Shown here one piece after another: positions 46,786 to 57,274 of a DNA stretch of 64,000 nt (positions are counted from its first letter, which is position 1; the number at the start of each line of letters is the position of its first letter). The translations under genes were made by a program, and so were the position numbers. This stretch comes from Cristatella mucedo. Its lineage: Eukaryota; Bryozoa; Phylactolaemata; Cristatellidae. The notes under the pieces were generated by a model, which saw only the letters and a program-made list of their open reading frames with translations, made no database searches and was not told the DNA's origin. The DNA is taken from the NCBI GenBank assembly GCA_009760855.2, contig WPIO01000173.1:283501-347500 (forward strand). Direction: 5' to 3'.

Positions 46786-47500
46786 GGTGTGCAGACAATT
46801 GAACTTGTGACTAGTCGCCCTATGACAATTGGCCTGTACCAAACGGCCTATACGACAATTGATCTATATGACAGCTAATCATTGACAGTGGCCCTAGGAT
46901 TACAAATAGGCAATACAAATGAAAATGGTGCAGCTCTGTTTTATTTTATCAAATTAGGTTTTATATTTATTATGTGTTATTATAAGTAAATAGAATTGAC
47001 AGTTTGTGAAGGTAATAATTGTTGAAAATAAAGACATTTATAAATCATGGCTTCAGCGATTTCAGAGTACGGAATTTCCGAGAGTGGAAATACTGTAGCA
47101 AAGACAAGAAAAACAAGAGCAGAGACACCTTGCGGCTTGTGGCCGAGAAAGTTCGACGGGCTGTTGAAGGTTATGGTCGCACGGATATTCAAACTTTTCT
47201 CCGTGCCATTGCATATTTGTCGCATAGTTAGTAGAGAAGCTTCAATAAAATTAAGATCAATTTATCTAGAACGTAATGAACATTAGGTGATACTTTAAGG
47301 AGAAACAAACTGTCTTACTCTTAATCCTGTGCATAAATATAAGAAATTCAGACGATCATGAATGTATTCTTAATTGTTTGGATCAATTGTGTAAATTAAA
47401 ATTTGTGTATTATTCTTATAAATTGAAATATAGATCAATTGTCATATAGGCCAGTTAGTACAAGCCAGTTGTCGTAGGTCCAACAGTCGCACACCAGATA

Positions 47501-47537
<37 letters not shown>

Positions 47538-47605
47538 CGTATAGGCCGGTTGCAAAAGTCCATTTTTCGTAGGGTCAGTAGTCGTAGATTCAATAGTCGC
47601 ACAAC
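46786..47605. mobile_element. MULE-like DNA transposon, non-autonomous, 820 bp
   Basis: The ends are inverted: left GGTGTGCAGAC and right (complement) GTTGTGCGAC. Behind them is a longer inverted section made of short modules (GACAATTGGCC, GGCCTATACGACAATTG) at 46800-46870 and 47430-47600. It is flanked by a perfect 9-bp duplication CCTCAGGTC (46777-46785, 47606-47614); nine bases is the usual MULE target size. Inside is a broken ORF pair (47019-47286) in which WKYCSKDKKNKSRDTL recalls a FLYWCH-type zinc-finger fragment. That point is tentative. A (TA)n tract at 47501-47534 lies near the right end. Confidence 0.85.
47501..47534. repeat. (AT)n microsatellite in the MULE-like element
   Basis: About 17 AT units between two inverted-repeat modules. 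Confidence 0.95.
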
Positions 47606-48391
47606 CCTCAGGTCACTGTGCTTGGTCCGGTTCTTTTCAAGTTTTATAATCTTTCTCTGATTGATATGTAGACGATAATTAGGTGTATCTAGGATTTCTT
47701 CGATCCCTCCCAACCCTCAAGTACGTCGAAATGTCTCACTCCCTTGCTGCATGTATTGATGAAATCCACACATGGAAAACACATTTTTTTTAAATTGAAG
47801 GATGATAAAACAGACTGATTTGTTATTGGCAAACCAAGTGTGATTAAGAAAATGCAAAAGCCAGCGCTCAAAATTTACTCTGCCACTATATTCCGGTTGA
47901 GTTGGCACGAAATCTAGGTATCATGTTCCTAAGGGACCTCCGGTTAGACGACCACATCAGCTCCACAATCAAGTCTGGATACTTTCAGCCACGTAGCATT
48001 GCTCAAATTTGGGCTTGCTTAGTCAAGGATACCACATCCAAGTTGGTCCATGCATTTGTGACGTCCCCTCTCGACTTCTGTAAGTCACTGCTTACTGGTC
48101 TACCGACCTGTGCAATAACAAGCTTACAGGTTGTGCACAACTCAGCAGTTATTTGCCGGTCGCAAGCGTCGCAGTTGACACACCACACCACTTGTCGCCG
48201 ACCTCGACTGGCTACCAGTCAAGCAACGGATTGACTTCAAGGTTTTGTCGCTCACTTTTACGTCCCTGCATTCTATGGCTCCAGCCTATCTCTCAGATAT
48301 ACTACCCCGTCCGGCCAAGCATCGTACCACCTGCTTTTCGGAATCCAACAGTCTACAAATACCTCGTACAAACCTTAAATCCTTTGGCAAG
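47606..48391 (+). mobile_element. L2-A LINE, right part, 3'-truncated
   Basis: Continues the RT (VLGPVLFKF) into DPSQPSSTS-like, ARNLGIMFLRDLRLDDHISS and [18 protein letters not shown] segments. It stops at AAATCCTTTGG, without UTR, hairpin or tail. Several shifts. Confidence 0.88.
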
Positions 48392-49197
48392 CTTTGGCTT
48401 GCAATCCTTTGCCCCGAGGGAGTGCAGCAAGACGGGCACCGAGCTGAGCAGCTGGAGACCAGCAAGGCAAAGCGATGGAGGTGACGATGCAGTCATTTCA
48501 GTGCAGTCGCTGGAGGACGGCCAAGCAGTTATAGGCTTGTGGCACTCACGGCTGGTAGTACTTCTCAGACAGAGCTATGTTGCTGCAGCTGATGAAACGG
48601 CCCCAATCCAGTGGCATGAGGAAAGACGTGTGGCTGTGCTGCAGTCACTTCCCAGAAAGCTGTATGTGCATGGCGACCGGCTTGCTGTGGCTGAGGGAAG
48701 TTTGACTGAGGATAGAACCTTGATGCCCGGCCCAGGGCTGCAGCACCTGCAGCTGAGCCCAGGGCTGCTGCTGTACAGCAGGATCTACGAGTATAACATC
48801 CGGAGTGTGTCTCTCACTGCTGCCACTGTGGTAACAACGAGCTGCAGCCGTGTGAAGCTAGAAGGTAGCCGCGAACTGTACGTCGTGGACAGCCACAGCT
48901 ACCGAGGTTAGCTGTGACGAGGAAGTATGGGGCATCTGGGCAGCAGGAGACATTCTGTATATGGCTATAGTAGGGCTCTGGAAAGACATCGGCTGCCATA
49001 GCGTGAGGGCTCTCAGTGCAAAGACTCGACAGTTGCTTCAGCAAGTCATCTCTTTCAGCAGTCAAGGACCACGGCTAACTGCATACCTGTCAGGGAGCAG
49101 AGGACAGAAGACCCTGATAGCTGTGCTGAGCAAAGTTGAGGAGATAAACTACTGGGGCAAGGTGACCGTGCACTCTGCGTTAGCAGGCTGCAACTGA
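48392..49197 (+). pseudogene. Unassigned protein-coding-like sequence with a frame break
   Basis: About 173 open codons (48392-48911) continue, after one shift near 48910, into about 95 more (to a stop at 49195-49197). Composition is unlike the surrounding repeats: GC-rich, with balanced residues (VISVQSLEDGQAVIGLWHS, RRVAVLQSLPRKLYVHGD, then CDEEVWGIWAAGDILYMAIV). Short hydrophobic strands ending in G or D recur, which would suit a beta-propeller, but I cannot name a family. The left edge coincides with the cut end of an L2-A, and the right edge with a GA microsatellite. Either a retrocopy/gene fragment or a true exon with an error. Confidence 0.4.
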
Positions 49198-49199
49198 GA

Positions 49200-49232
49200 G
49201 AGATAGCGAGAGAGCAAGTGAGAGAGAGAGAG

Positions 49233-49302
<70 letters not shown>

Positions 49303-49311
49303 CGACAGAGC

Positions 49312-49349
<38 letters not shown>

Positions 49350-49355
49350 GAGAGC
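49200..49355. repeat. (GA)n microsatellite
   Basis: About 150 bp of GAGAGA with a few CGACA interruptions. The Arg-Glu repeat ORF across it is an artefact. Confidence 0.97.
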
Positions 49356-49807
49356 AGCTTTTGGGGCAGCTTTTGGCTTCAGCTGCGGATCTTGGGAGAC
49401 AGCACTGCTGCTACCCGGCTTCTCTCGACTGTGTCAAGTGTTTATGTACTTGTACACTTACCTTGCAACAAGCGAATAGGTAATCCACGATTTCTCTAGT
49501 TGATTGACCTTCAGCCTTCTGTGAGCATGATTCACTGTAGTCAGTTGGAGCAGCTGTGGCAAGGAGAAGCAGCCAGTGTTTGATGAATTAAAGGTCCATC
49601 GATCGAGGTGCAGCTTTTCCGGGAGGAGTAATGGTAAACCAGGCCGGTTGAAGTCAACGCGGCCGGAACAAGGTCAAAGCTATAGAGGCAATGCCTACTC
49701 GGGCGGAACGAAGCTTAAGAGGGCCAGAGGAAGTTAAAGGCTGGGGTCTGGGCATCGTGCTCGTGCATCCTAGGCGACGCTTTTTTCAGGCCGACAAACC
49801 AGAAGCG
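49356..49807. other. No recognised feature
   Basis: GC-moderate sequence with only a short open frame (49691-49909) that runs into the next LINE. Confidence 0.35.
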
Positions 49808-49809
49808 GT

Positions 49810-50028
49810 TATAATAATAATAATTAATTTGATAAAGCGAGCTCAGAGAACTCAATCTCTCTCTAGGCGCTTTACATTTGGTGCAAAGGAAAATGCAATT
49901 GAATGGTGAGTAATATCATGCTTGATAAACAAACAAAATGAATAAAATGGTTAGGGTGACATGCACAGGGTCAGCATGCAAATGTGGTTAGTGACAGCAT
50001 GCACAGTGTCAGCACGTATAAGCACTTT
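49810..50028 (-). mobile_element. L2-A LINE, short 3'-end copy
   Basis: AATAATAATAATT tail, hairpin and UTR, with its truncated 5' end touching the 5' end of the next plus-strand copy. Confidence 0.9.
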
Positions 50029-51142
50029 CCACTTGCCGATATAATACCCGAGAAAAACCTAGACATTTATTTCTATGCAAGAAACTTTCACACGTTTTCT
50101 TTGATTGACTCATTCCTGCCCACAAGCTCCCACAATTCTTGAAAATCCCTTGCTGCTTGCATGTAAGACATCTTTACATTGACCGCTGCCAACTTTCTTG
50201 AATTGAATAATGAGAAAACCGTTTAAAAAGTTATGAGATCAAGAAGTGTAATTACAAAATTGGAAGACCGAACGCTTAAAAGGGCCCTACTAGCGTATCT
50301 TCGGTAAATCTTAACTCGTTCTCAGTGTCTAGTACAAAGGTGACATTTCATTAGACAACCACATCAGATCCACATTCCACCCTGCCTAGTTTCAGCGACA
50401 CAACATTTTTAAAAGTAGTGCTCGCTTAGACAAGTTTTCTTCATCAGAATTGGTCTGTATATGTTCGATTGATGTCTAAACTTCGGTAGCACACTGCTTG
50501 CTGGTCTGCCATTCTGTGCAATCAGGTGGCTACATTAGTGAAAATATCTGCAAATAGAGTTGTCTGCTGCGAATGTAGCAGTTGCCACATCACACCACTT
50601 TTTGCTCACCTGCACTGGCTACTAGTCAAGAAACGGATCAACTTCAAGCTTTTGCGGCTAACTTTTATGTCCCACCTTTCTTTGGCTCCAGCCTGCCTAT
50701 CGGATCAACTCTCACACCTGGCTAAACATCGTACCACCCGTTTTCGGAATCTATTCGTAAACCTACAGGTCGTTCGAACCTGAATTCATGTGGAGACCCC
50801 TGTTAAAGTTCGTAGGCAGCCCAAGCCGGAGACTCACTTGCAACTGGTGGCACGACATCCCCCCCCCCGATTTAACTACACTATGAAAGGAAGCTACGAC
50901 AAATGTATTTAACACAGCAAGTATTGGGTCCATGAGATTCATCCTTAACGTACTATGTGCGGAGGCTGAGCAGGCTATCACTAACCACATTTGCATGCTG
51001 ACCATATGCATGTCACCTCCGACAATGTTAGAGTTGTCCCCTTTTAGCATTTTATCATCAACTATTGGGTCAAGCCACCTGTGCAGGAAATGTTAATTAC
51101 CTAGAAATTGATCAGGTTTACCGAGGATAGTTAGGTATTACG
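50029..51142 (+). mobile_element. L2-A LINE, old 3' half
   Basis: From LADII-like after the RT GVPQGS motif through the C-terminal domain (50526-50783 frame: HLHWLLVKKRINFKLLRLTF, LAPACLSDQLSHLAKHRTTR) to a UTR and decayed hairpin at about 51090-51140. The ATT tail is lost. A run of ten Cs sits at 50861. Confidence 0.82.
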
Positions 51143-51157
51143 GCTCATCTTTCGTGA

Positions 51158-51684
51158 GTGTAATCTGATTCTTTGTCTGCACACACTCACTGGTACACAA
51201 ACGACGAAATGCAGACACCGAGGGGGGCTCTAACACTGGTTTAATTCGTCAACGCTCGTGGCGTTACACCTCAGAGCCGCTCTCCCTCCGTCCTGTTTTC
51301 CACTGTCGTTCGGTTCGCACAGCAAAGCCAGCCGATGACCAAAACGAACAGTTTAAATATACGTCGCACATAGATGAGGGACAGACGACTCCACTTGTCA
51401 GCTCGAGTCTCATCTCCTCGACTACGGCTGTGCTCTGGCTGACCCCGATTATTCATCCGAGGAGGACCACAGGTGTGCACCACAAACCTAATGGTGAATC
51501 CACCATCTGTTCACCTCTGTGTTACCAGCTTATGTCCAAGCCACATCACAGGCGGACCTTAGCTGTGTACCAGCCCCTCTCGGTGATGCTCCCAACAGCT
51601 GTTCACCAGCTGTTTAGCAGAGGAGCAGTACCGGCCTGCATATAACTCAACCACATCCACTACCTGCTCCTGTACAGGCTGTGA
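51158..51684 (-). mobile_element. Possible LTR (solo), antisense
   Basis: Read on the minus strand it starts TGTCACAGCC, has a promoter-like TATATTTAAAC near 51355, then GAATTAAAC, and ends AATCAGATTACA: TG...CA ends and a plausible order of LTR parts. It holds no coding domain and is GC-richer than its neighbours. I could not find a matching target duplication, so the limits are provisional. Confidence 0.35.
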
Positions 51685-51777
51685 CAAACCCTTGTAAAAA
51701 ACAAACTCATACCACCATAATCCCATATAACCCATTAAACGATAAAACCATAAACCCACAATAAACTATAAAACCAC

Positions 51778-51938
51778 AGTGAGCATCGATATTTGCAATC
51801 ACACCACTTTTCGCTGACCTGAGCAGGTTACCAGTCAAGCAAACTTCAAGATTCTGTCACTTACCTGGAGATTCCTTCATTTTCCGACTCCAGCCTACTT
51901 ACCTGAACTATCCCACCATCAGGCATTGAATCGTACCA
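51778..51938 (+). mobile_element. L2-A LINE, left part of a multiply interrupted copy
   Basis: CACTTTTCGCTGACCTGAGC (PLFADL), PTYLPELSHHQ-like, ending at AATCGTACCAC. The same element reappears at 52126-52198 and at 53087-53363. Confidence 0.8.
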
Positions 51939-52125
51939 CTAACCACATTTGCATGCTGACCCTGTGCATTTCACCCCTAATAATGTTATTCATGTTGTTT
52001 ATCAAGCATGATATTACTCACTATTCATTTGCATTTCCCTTTGCAGCGAATGTAAAGCGCCTAAAAAGAGATTGAGTTCTCTGAGGGAGCTTTATCAAGT
52101 GCATTATTATTGTTACTATTACAAC
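51939..52125 (+). mobile_element. L2-A LINE tail copy nested in an L2-A
   Basis: Begins at TAACCACATTTGCATGCTG of the 3' UTR and ends with the hairpin (AAAGCGCC ... GGGAGCTTT) and ATTATTATTGTTACTATTAC. It splits the surrounding ORF between AKHRT and the following residues. Confidence 0.82.
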
Positions 52126-52198
52126 ATGCCTTTTATATAGCCATATCTCGCACGAACCTCAAAACCGTCGGAGACTGGGCCTTTAGTTCGTATGCTTC
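52126..52198 (+). mobile_element. L2-A LINE, middle part of the interrupted copy
   Basis: CGCACGAACCTCAAAACC, GGCCTTTAGTTCGTATG, then CTTC at 52195-52198, where the LTR is inserted. Confidence 0.82.
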
Positions 52199-52249
52199 TG
52201 CAACGAAGCAGCTCTCAGGCTAGCCGCGATATTAGCCTTGCCTCAGGGG

Positions 52250-52490
52250 GGTCGACTAGGGCGCCTAGTACAGACCCAGCTCCTGACTCACCTAGCTCAG
52301 GTTAGAATGGAGCTTTATGCAGACGATGCGGTTAGGAGATGGAGCGACTAATGTGGTTGTCTTAGCGGATTCGACTTGGACAGCTAGTACAAGCCCGACT
52401 CCTGGTCTACCCGCTAAAGTTAGAATGAAGCCTGGTGCAGACGTTGCGGTCAGGATGTGCACCGACTAATATGCTGAAGTAGAAATAGCA
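52250..52490. repeat. Imperfect 119-bp direct repeat in the LTR
   Basis: Two units, at about 52252 and 52371, share TCGACT, CTAGTACA, GTTAGAATG and GCAGACG with many substitutions. Confidence 0.8.
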
Positions 52491-52791
52491 GCGGCGCGCG
52501 AGGTCAGGAGTTGAAAGGAGACAGAATATAATGAGACGAGTGACAGAGCTTAGGAGACAGCTTGGGTAGTCGAGCAGAGACTACGCCCCGAGAGCTCAGG
52601 GCTGCAGCTTGGGAGTCGAGGCGAGACTACGCTTCGAGAGCACGAGAGACGAACCTACGGCGACGAACAGCTAAGTGTAACTTAGACTTCGCAGTTGTGT
52701 TCTGCCGGCTACTCAGTTAGCTGCTCGTATCTTGGGGTGCTGTAGCAACCCGCCTTCGCAATTGCTAGCGACGCGCGCATAGGTTAGTGTA

Positions 52792-52930
52792 TTATACCCG
52801 GGCTTCGGGAGTTCGCGAAGTTAACTCCGTCGGTCCGGTACGCGCCGCGTAAACGCACAGGGTAGTTGGTTATACTCGGGCTTCGGGAGTTCGCACAGTT
52901 AACTCCGTCGGTCCGGTACGCGCCGCGTAA
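52792..52930. repeat. 78-bp CpG-rich direct repeat in the LTR
   Basis: TTATAC-CGGGCTTCGGGAG at 52792 recurs at 52870 with GTTAACTCCGTCGGTCCGG and CGCGCCGCGTAA in both units. Confidence 0.92.
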
Positions 52931-53086
52931 AGCGCTTGCGCCGGCGCGTAACCACTACTAACAGGCCCACAATAAACTGTTGCTTTCGGCACCCATTTGT
53001 GGCCGCCTGTGTTTTAACCGCACTGCAGCACTGCATCACACAGTCTACCGGTAGAGAACCGGGGGACGAACATCTACGCGGTTACA

Positions 53087-53363
53087 CTTCTAAAGCCTGC
53101 AGCTCAATACCAACGCTCATCAAAAAGACCCTTACATGACGACACTTAAAAGGCAGTTTAAAATGCACGTTTTTATTATAGCATTTGGGGAGTTTGTGAT
53201 TCTCCCTTCGTGTGAATGTACCCGCTTATAGAATGACTGCTGCTTGGGCATGTTACCATCAAAAATGTGGTAATGCTTTATATACAGCATTTGTAAAGCG
53301 CCTAGAGAGTGATTCGATTTTCTTAGGGCGATCGAAATGTGCTATTATTATTATTATTATTGT
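53087..53363 (+). mobile_element. L2-A LINE, right part of the interrupted copy
   Basis: CTTCTAAAGCCTGCAGCTC, ORF end (FKRQFKMHVFIIAF in pattern), UTR, hairpin (AAAGCGCC ... GGGCGATC) and ATTATTATTATT tail. Confidence 0.82.
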
Positions 53364-53498
53364 CGATAGATCGATAAATAAATCTATTTGTAGATAAGGA
53401 GGCCTATCTTATTTAAAAATGGAGGAATTATTTAGTTTCTAAGTAGCCGACTAATTTATTCAAAACAAGCTAAGTTTTTTAGGGTGAAACAGATATCA

Positions 53499-53642
53499 GC
53501 CGAGCTGGTTTGGTCTGGCGGTTATGGTGCTCGCCCCGACCAAGGTCTGACTGAGGTCGTGGGCTCGAGCGTCGAGGCATATGTGAAGCGCTTGAAAAGA
53601 GATTAATTTCTCTTGGGGTGCTATATCAATGAATTACATTAT
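53499..53642 (+). mobile_element. SINE-2 copy, plus strand
   Basis: GCCGAGCTGGTTTGGTCTGG, GCGGTTATGGTGCTCGCCC, B-box-like GGGCTCGAGCG, then GAAGCGCTTGAAAAGAGATT ... TTCTCTTGGGGTGCTATATC. The tail follows the L2-A hairpin base for base in several blocks. Confidence 0.88.
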
Positions 53643-54144
53643 CAGCACCAGCTAATCCATCTAGATAATCACTGAAAGTCATTGCTTGCAATTATGATAT
53701 AATCTCTGGATAAGGCTTCGTAGAAAAGTCAGAAAGAGATAGGTATGCATTTGTGTTTTGAGATTCAGCATCGGCATTTGAGCTGTGTGAGCTCTCAGCC
53801 AAAGAGCCGTTGGTGAGTGTCATAACTGCTGATTCCATGTAACCATCCACTGCTGTCAAATAGACTTTTCTTCGTTACGGATACAGATAATATGGTAAGG
53901 TAGCACTCCTCGTCGCTCCCACGTTGCTGCTACTGCCAGCTAGTAGTGTAACAAAGATCAGGTTCTACCAGTATTCATCGTGCGTAGGCTAAGACTTGCT
54001 TCAATGTGAGGTTATGACTGGTGCGTTGGCTGCTTAGTTCAGATCTGACGAGGAACATGCCCACCACCATAGGAACAAGGACAAGCGTATATTTTTGGCT
54101 TATGGAATAAGATATTCGAATTGAGGCTCAATGACATTATAATT
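53643..54144. other. No recognised feature
   Basis: Unassigned sequence between SINE-2 and L2-A fragments. Confidence 0.35.
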
Positions 54145-54146
54145 AA

Positions 54147-54249
54147 TCAATTGCATTTCACTTTACAGCAAATATAAAGCGCCTAGAGAGAGATTAAGTT
54201 CTCTGAGGGCACTTTATCAAGTGAATAATTATTATTATTATTATTATTG
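54147..54249 (+). mobile_element. L2-A LINE tail fragment
   Basis: UTR end, hairpin (AAAGCGCC ... GGGCACTTT) and ATTATTATTATT. It lies tail-to-tail with the next, antisense copy. Confidence 0.88.
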
Positions 54250-54261
54250 AAGTTTATATAT

Positions 54262-54826
54262 TTTTATTGTGCCATCAGAGAACTTAATCTCTTCCCACTT
54301 TACATATGTTTCAAAGGGAGCATGGTCGGATGGTCAGAGGTAGCAGTCTTAATGACCCTCTGAATAATATGTTTAAATGTGCCGTGCAGGGTAAGCACGC
54401 TTTAGTACACGAAAGAACAATCACAGAAACCGACTAAATGCTGTGATACATAAATAAATGTTGCTTCTTTTTTAGTGTCAAGTCAGGAGATGTCTTCAAG
54501 CTAGCCGGAAGTACTTTTCAGATTTTGGTGACATGCGAGCGAAGTGCATGGTGGTGGAGTGGATCTTGTTATGTAGGTTGGGGCCACAGAACAAAGGCAC
54601 CTAAAAGGAGTGACATAATCTTTAAATCGATGCATAGCCTGGCTCAAAGCCCATCCACGCCAGCTAAACGTAATTTGATGTGGCAACTGAAAGTTCAAGA
54701 CGGATGAGCCTAGATGCAGAGTTATGCAGCAGTGGCAACTGTACGACCGCACAAGCCGGATGACCAGCAAACAGTCAGCTAAAGAAGTCGAGACAAGATG
54801 CCACAAATGCATGAACTAATTTTGAT
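54262..54826 (-). mobile_element. L2-A LINE, old 3' part
   Basis: Hairpin remnant at its left, UTR, and an ORF remnant up to LVHAFVASCLDFFS at 54790-54825, where a TA microsatellite cuts it. Confidence 0.78.
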
Positions 54827-54827
<1 letters not shown>

Positions 54828-54868
<41 letters not shown>

Positions 54869-54882
54869 CACACACACACACG

Positions 54883-54958
<76 letters not shown>
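54828..54958. repeat. Compound (TA)n-(CA)n-(TA)n microsatellite
   Basis: Nearly symmetrical: about 35 bp TA, 55 bp CA with two CG steps, 35 bp TA. Confidence 0.97.
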
Positions 54959-54959
<1 letters not shown>

Positions 54960-54973
54960 ACATCATTCATTTG

Positions 54974-55016
54974 TTTAGCACCCCAAGAGAACTTAATCTC
55001 TCTTCAGGCATTATCA
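54974..55016 (-). mobile_element. SINE-2 / L2-A tail remnant
   Basis: TAGCACCCCAAGAGAACTT then AATCTCTCTTCAGGC; the CCCCAAGAGAA form is the SINE-2 variant of the hairpin. Confidence 0.6.
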
Positions 55017-55020
55017 ATGA

Positions 55021-56257
55021 GTGGTAATCTACGGCAACTGCATGCGTCTGCTATCCAAATCCGGTTCGAAATGGCTAGACATTATTTGCTCAAAATTTCA
55101 ATTATCAAACGACGTAATTTGAATTGCGTGTGCAGATACTGCCACAAAATTTTGTGCATTCCATCTTGGGACATGCATGGTCACCTAAGGCAATGGCTCG
55201 GCTTTTATTTCAATCAATTTTAATTTGATGGCGACGTGGCTGCTCCAAGTGCAATTGGTGAGGCGGATAAGTAGTGTCCTTTCATGTGCATCTACCTGTG
55301 CACATCCCTGAGGACTCATTCAAAATCCGTCGATGAAAATTTGTCGTGTCGCAAGATTCTCGTCAAGTTTTCCCGGCATTCATCATAAAATGCCGGAAAC
55401 CAGGTCGCAAACGGAGTGTGCGTGCCAAGAGGTCCAGTCACAACGGCAGAAATTTTAATAATCAAATAGAGCCTGGAAGAATACTTTCCAAGGCAAAGTA
55501 CACCGTTAAATAAATGTGATAGCCAGTATGTTCGTCCGGCTTTGATTAAAGTAAGCCGATGAAAATGTAATTGGATATATTAAAGTCGCTGCCTGTGCTA
55601 TTCGGCTGGCTTACATGAATCTAGCAAAAAAACGCCTCTGCGCATTATCCTTCCTCGTGCCAGGTTTTTGGTGGAACTGAAGGTCGAGCCAGGATTTTTG
55701 AAACAAACCTCGATGAATCCGGACTCACGCCATAAGCCGCCCGAAACCGGCCAAACTATGGGTGCCTAGGGCGTCGGATCATTAGACACTGCATTCGGGC
55801 AGTCGCAGCTGACTAAGCTCGATGTAATTAGGAAGTGCAAGGCAGCTCATCTGAGCCTGCCAGCGCTGGGTGACCTACATCCCGCTTGTGCTTCTGCCTG
55901 TACCTAGGCAGCCTATCCCGTCTCTCTCCTTTCCTTCCTTTCAACCCGAGCTCCGGAGCTGCATTCACCACTGCCAGGTGCATCAGTACGGGAAGCTTGC
56001 TCGCCATTATTGCCTACCTTCAGGACTGCCACGGAGGGGGGCCAGGTCTAATCGTTCGTCGTCTTTATTTCGTTTCAGCTTGGCTTACCGAGCCCTTAGA
56101 AGTGAATGGTTGAGGAGATATGTCGATTCCAGAGTGACTTGGAACTATTTTTTCCCAAATGCTAGTCGGATTGTGTGTGATTTTTGAAAGAAGCTCAAGA
56201 ACCCAGCAGCACTTCCTACTTTCAAACAAATCTAACGGCCCCGAAAGATCGAACATC
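55021..56257. other. Unassigned sequence, GC-richer towards the right
   Basis: ORFs at 55870-56187 (+) are Pro/Ser/Arg-rich without a domain. No repeat ends recognised. Confidence 0.3.
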
Positions 56258-56440
56258 TTCTCAAGGCTCCTCGGGGTAAGATGCGCTCACTCGGCGACCC
56301 AGGTCGTGGGTTTGATCGTGGCAGTACGCATTTTCCCATTGTCCTCATCGAGCTAAAAAGTTAGCCTCTAAGGCTGTTCATTATCTGCACGCCTTCTGAC
56401 TGAGGCTGTTTAATCCAAAAACCTTAGCACTATGCTTTTA
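56258..56440 (+). mobile_element. SINE-1-like copy, very decayed
   Basis: A-box-like CTCGGGGTAAGATGCGC and B-box-like GGGTTTGATCG at the right spacing, followed by TTAGCCTCTAAGGCTG. The family 3' motif is not clear. Confidence 0.4.
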
Positions 56441-56518
56441 CTCCTAGCATAGCCAATTGAGGCATTTAAGTACGTTGGCATAGTGACTATGTTGATGCAT
56501 AGTGACATAGTTAAAAAT

Positions 56519-56782
56519 AACAATAATAATAACAATACACTTGATAAAGCGCCCTCAGAGAACTCAATATCGTTGTAGGCGCGTTACATTTGCTGCAAAG
56601 GAAACACAATCGAATGGTGAGTGATATCGTACTTGATAAACCTCATTAATAACATGGTTAGAGGTTACATGTACAGGGTCAGCATGCAAGTGTGGTTAGT
56701 GGCAGCATTAACGGTATCAGCACGCGTAAGCACGTAAAGGATGAATCACAGGGACCCACTAAATGCTGTCATAAGTGGTGAG
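56519..56782 (-). mobile_element. L2-A LINE, short 3'-end copy
   Basis: AATAATAATAACAATAC tail, hairpin and UTR up to AATGCTGTCATAA. Its truncated end meets the next copy head-to-head. Confidence 0.9.
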
Positions 56783-56787
56783 TGTCG

Positions 56788-57012
56788 TTTTCCACAGTGA
56801 CCTTACATTAGAAGACCACATTCGCTCCGCCGTCAAGTCCGCCTACTTTCAGCCACATAAAATAACTAAAATTTTGGGCTTGTTTAGCCAGGGATACCAC
56901 ATCTAAATTGGTCCATGCATTTGTGAAATCCCGTATTGACTTCTGTAACTCACTGCTTGCTTGTCTACTTGCCAGTATAACCAGGCACTTACAGTTGGTG
57001 CAAAATTTTGTA
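56788..57012 (+). mobile_element. L2-A LINE ORF fragment
   Basis: GTGTCGTTTTCCACAGTGAC (GVVFHSD), EDHIRSAVKSAYFQPH, KLVHAFVKSRIDF. It ends near the LQLVQN codons without a 3' end. Confidence 0.88.
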
Positions 57013-57274
57013 TATGTTGTATAAAAAGCTGTACATGTTACCGTAAAAATTATGTGATACTTTTAGCGTTTAGTGTCTTTCTTTCCCTTACTTAGGCACT
57101 TAATTATATTGGGCATTTGAGATTGTAATTGGGCATTTTAGAGTATGATTGGGCATTTTAGAGTGTAAATGGCACTAGAGAGTTGTTGTTTCAAATCCAG
57201 GGCTCTATAAACCTGTTACAAACCGCATTATTTAGATCGCCAAGAACATAACTTTCTGTGGTTTTTATATCTAA

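Larger units (their letters stand above)
52199..53086 (+). mobile_element. Solo LTR, 888 bp
   Basis: Starts TGCAAC and ends GTTACA (imperfect inverted ends, TG...CA). It is flanked by the 4-bp duplication CTTC (52195-52198, 53087-53090). Taking it out restores the L2-A word TCGTATGCTTCTAAAGCC. AATAAA at 52971-52976 could be its polyadenylation signal and fixes the orientation. It is CpG-rich (GACGCGCGCATAGG, GTACGCGCCGCGTAA) and contains two internal duplications (see repeats). No internal retroelement genes are present. A 4-5 bp duplication fits Gypsy-like or similar LTR elements, but the superfamily cannot be fixed from an LTR alone. Confidence 0.85.

Noticed and set aside
46980-47286. Independent host gene from the overlapping ORFs
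   Set aside because: They lie wholly inside the element bounded by inverted ends and the CCTCAGGTC duplication.
49218-49499. Arg-Glu repeat ORF
   Set aside because: Product of the GA microsatellite, with no independent coding evidence.
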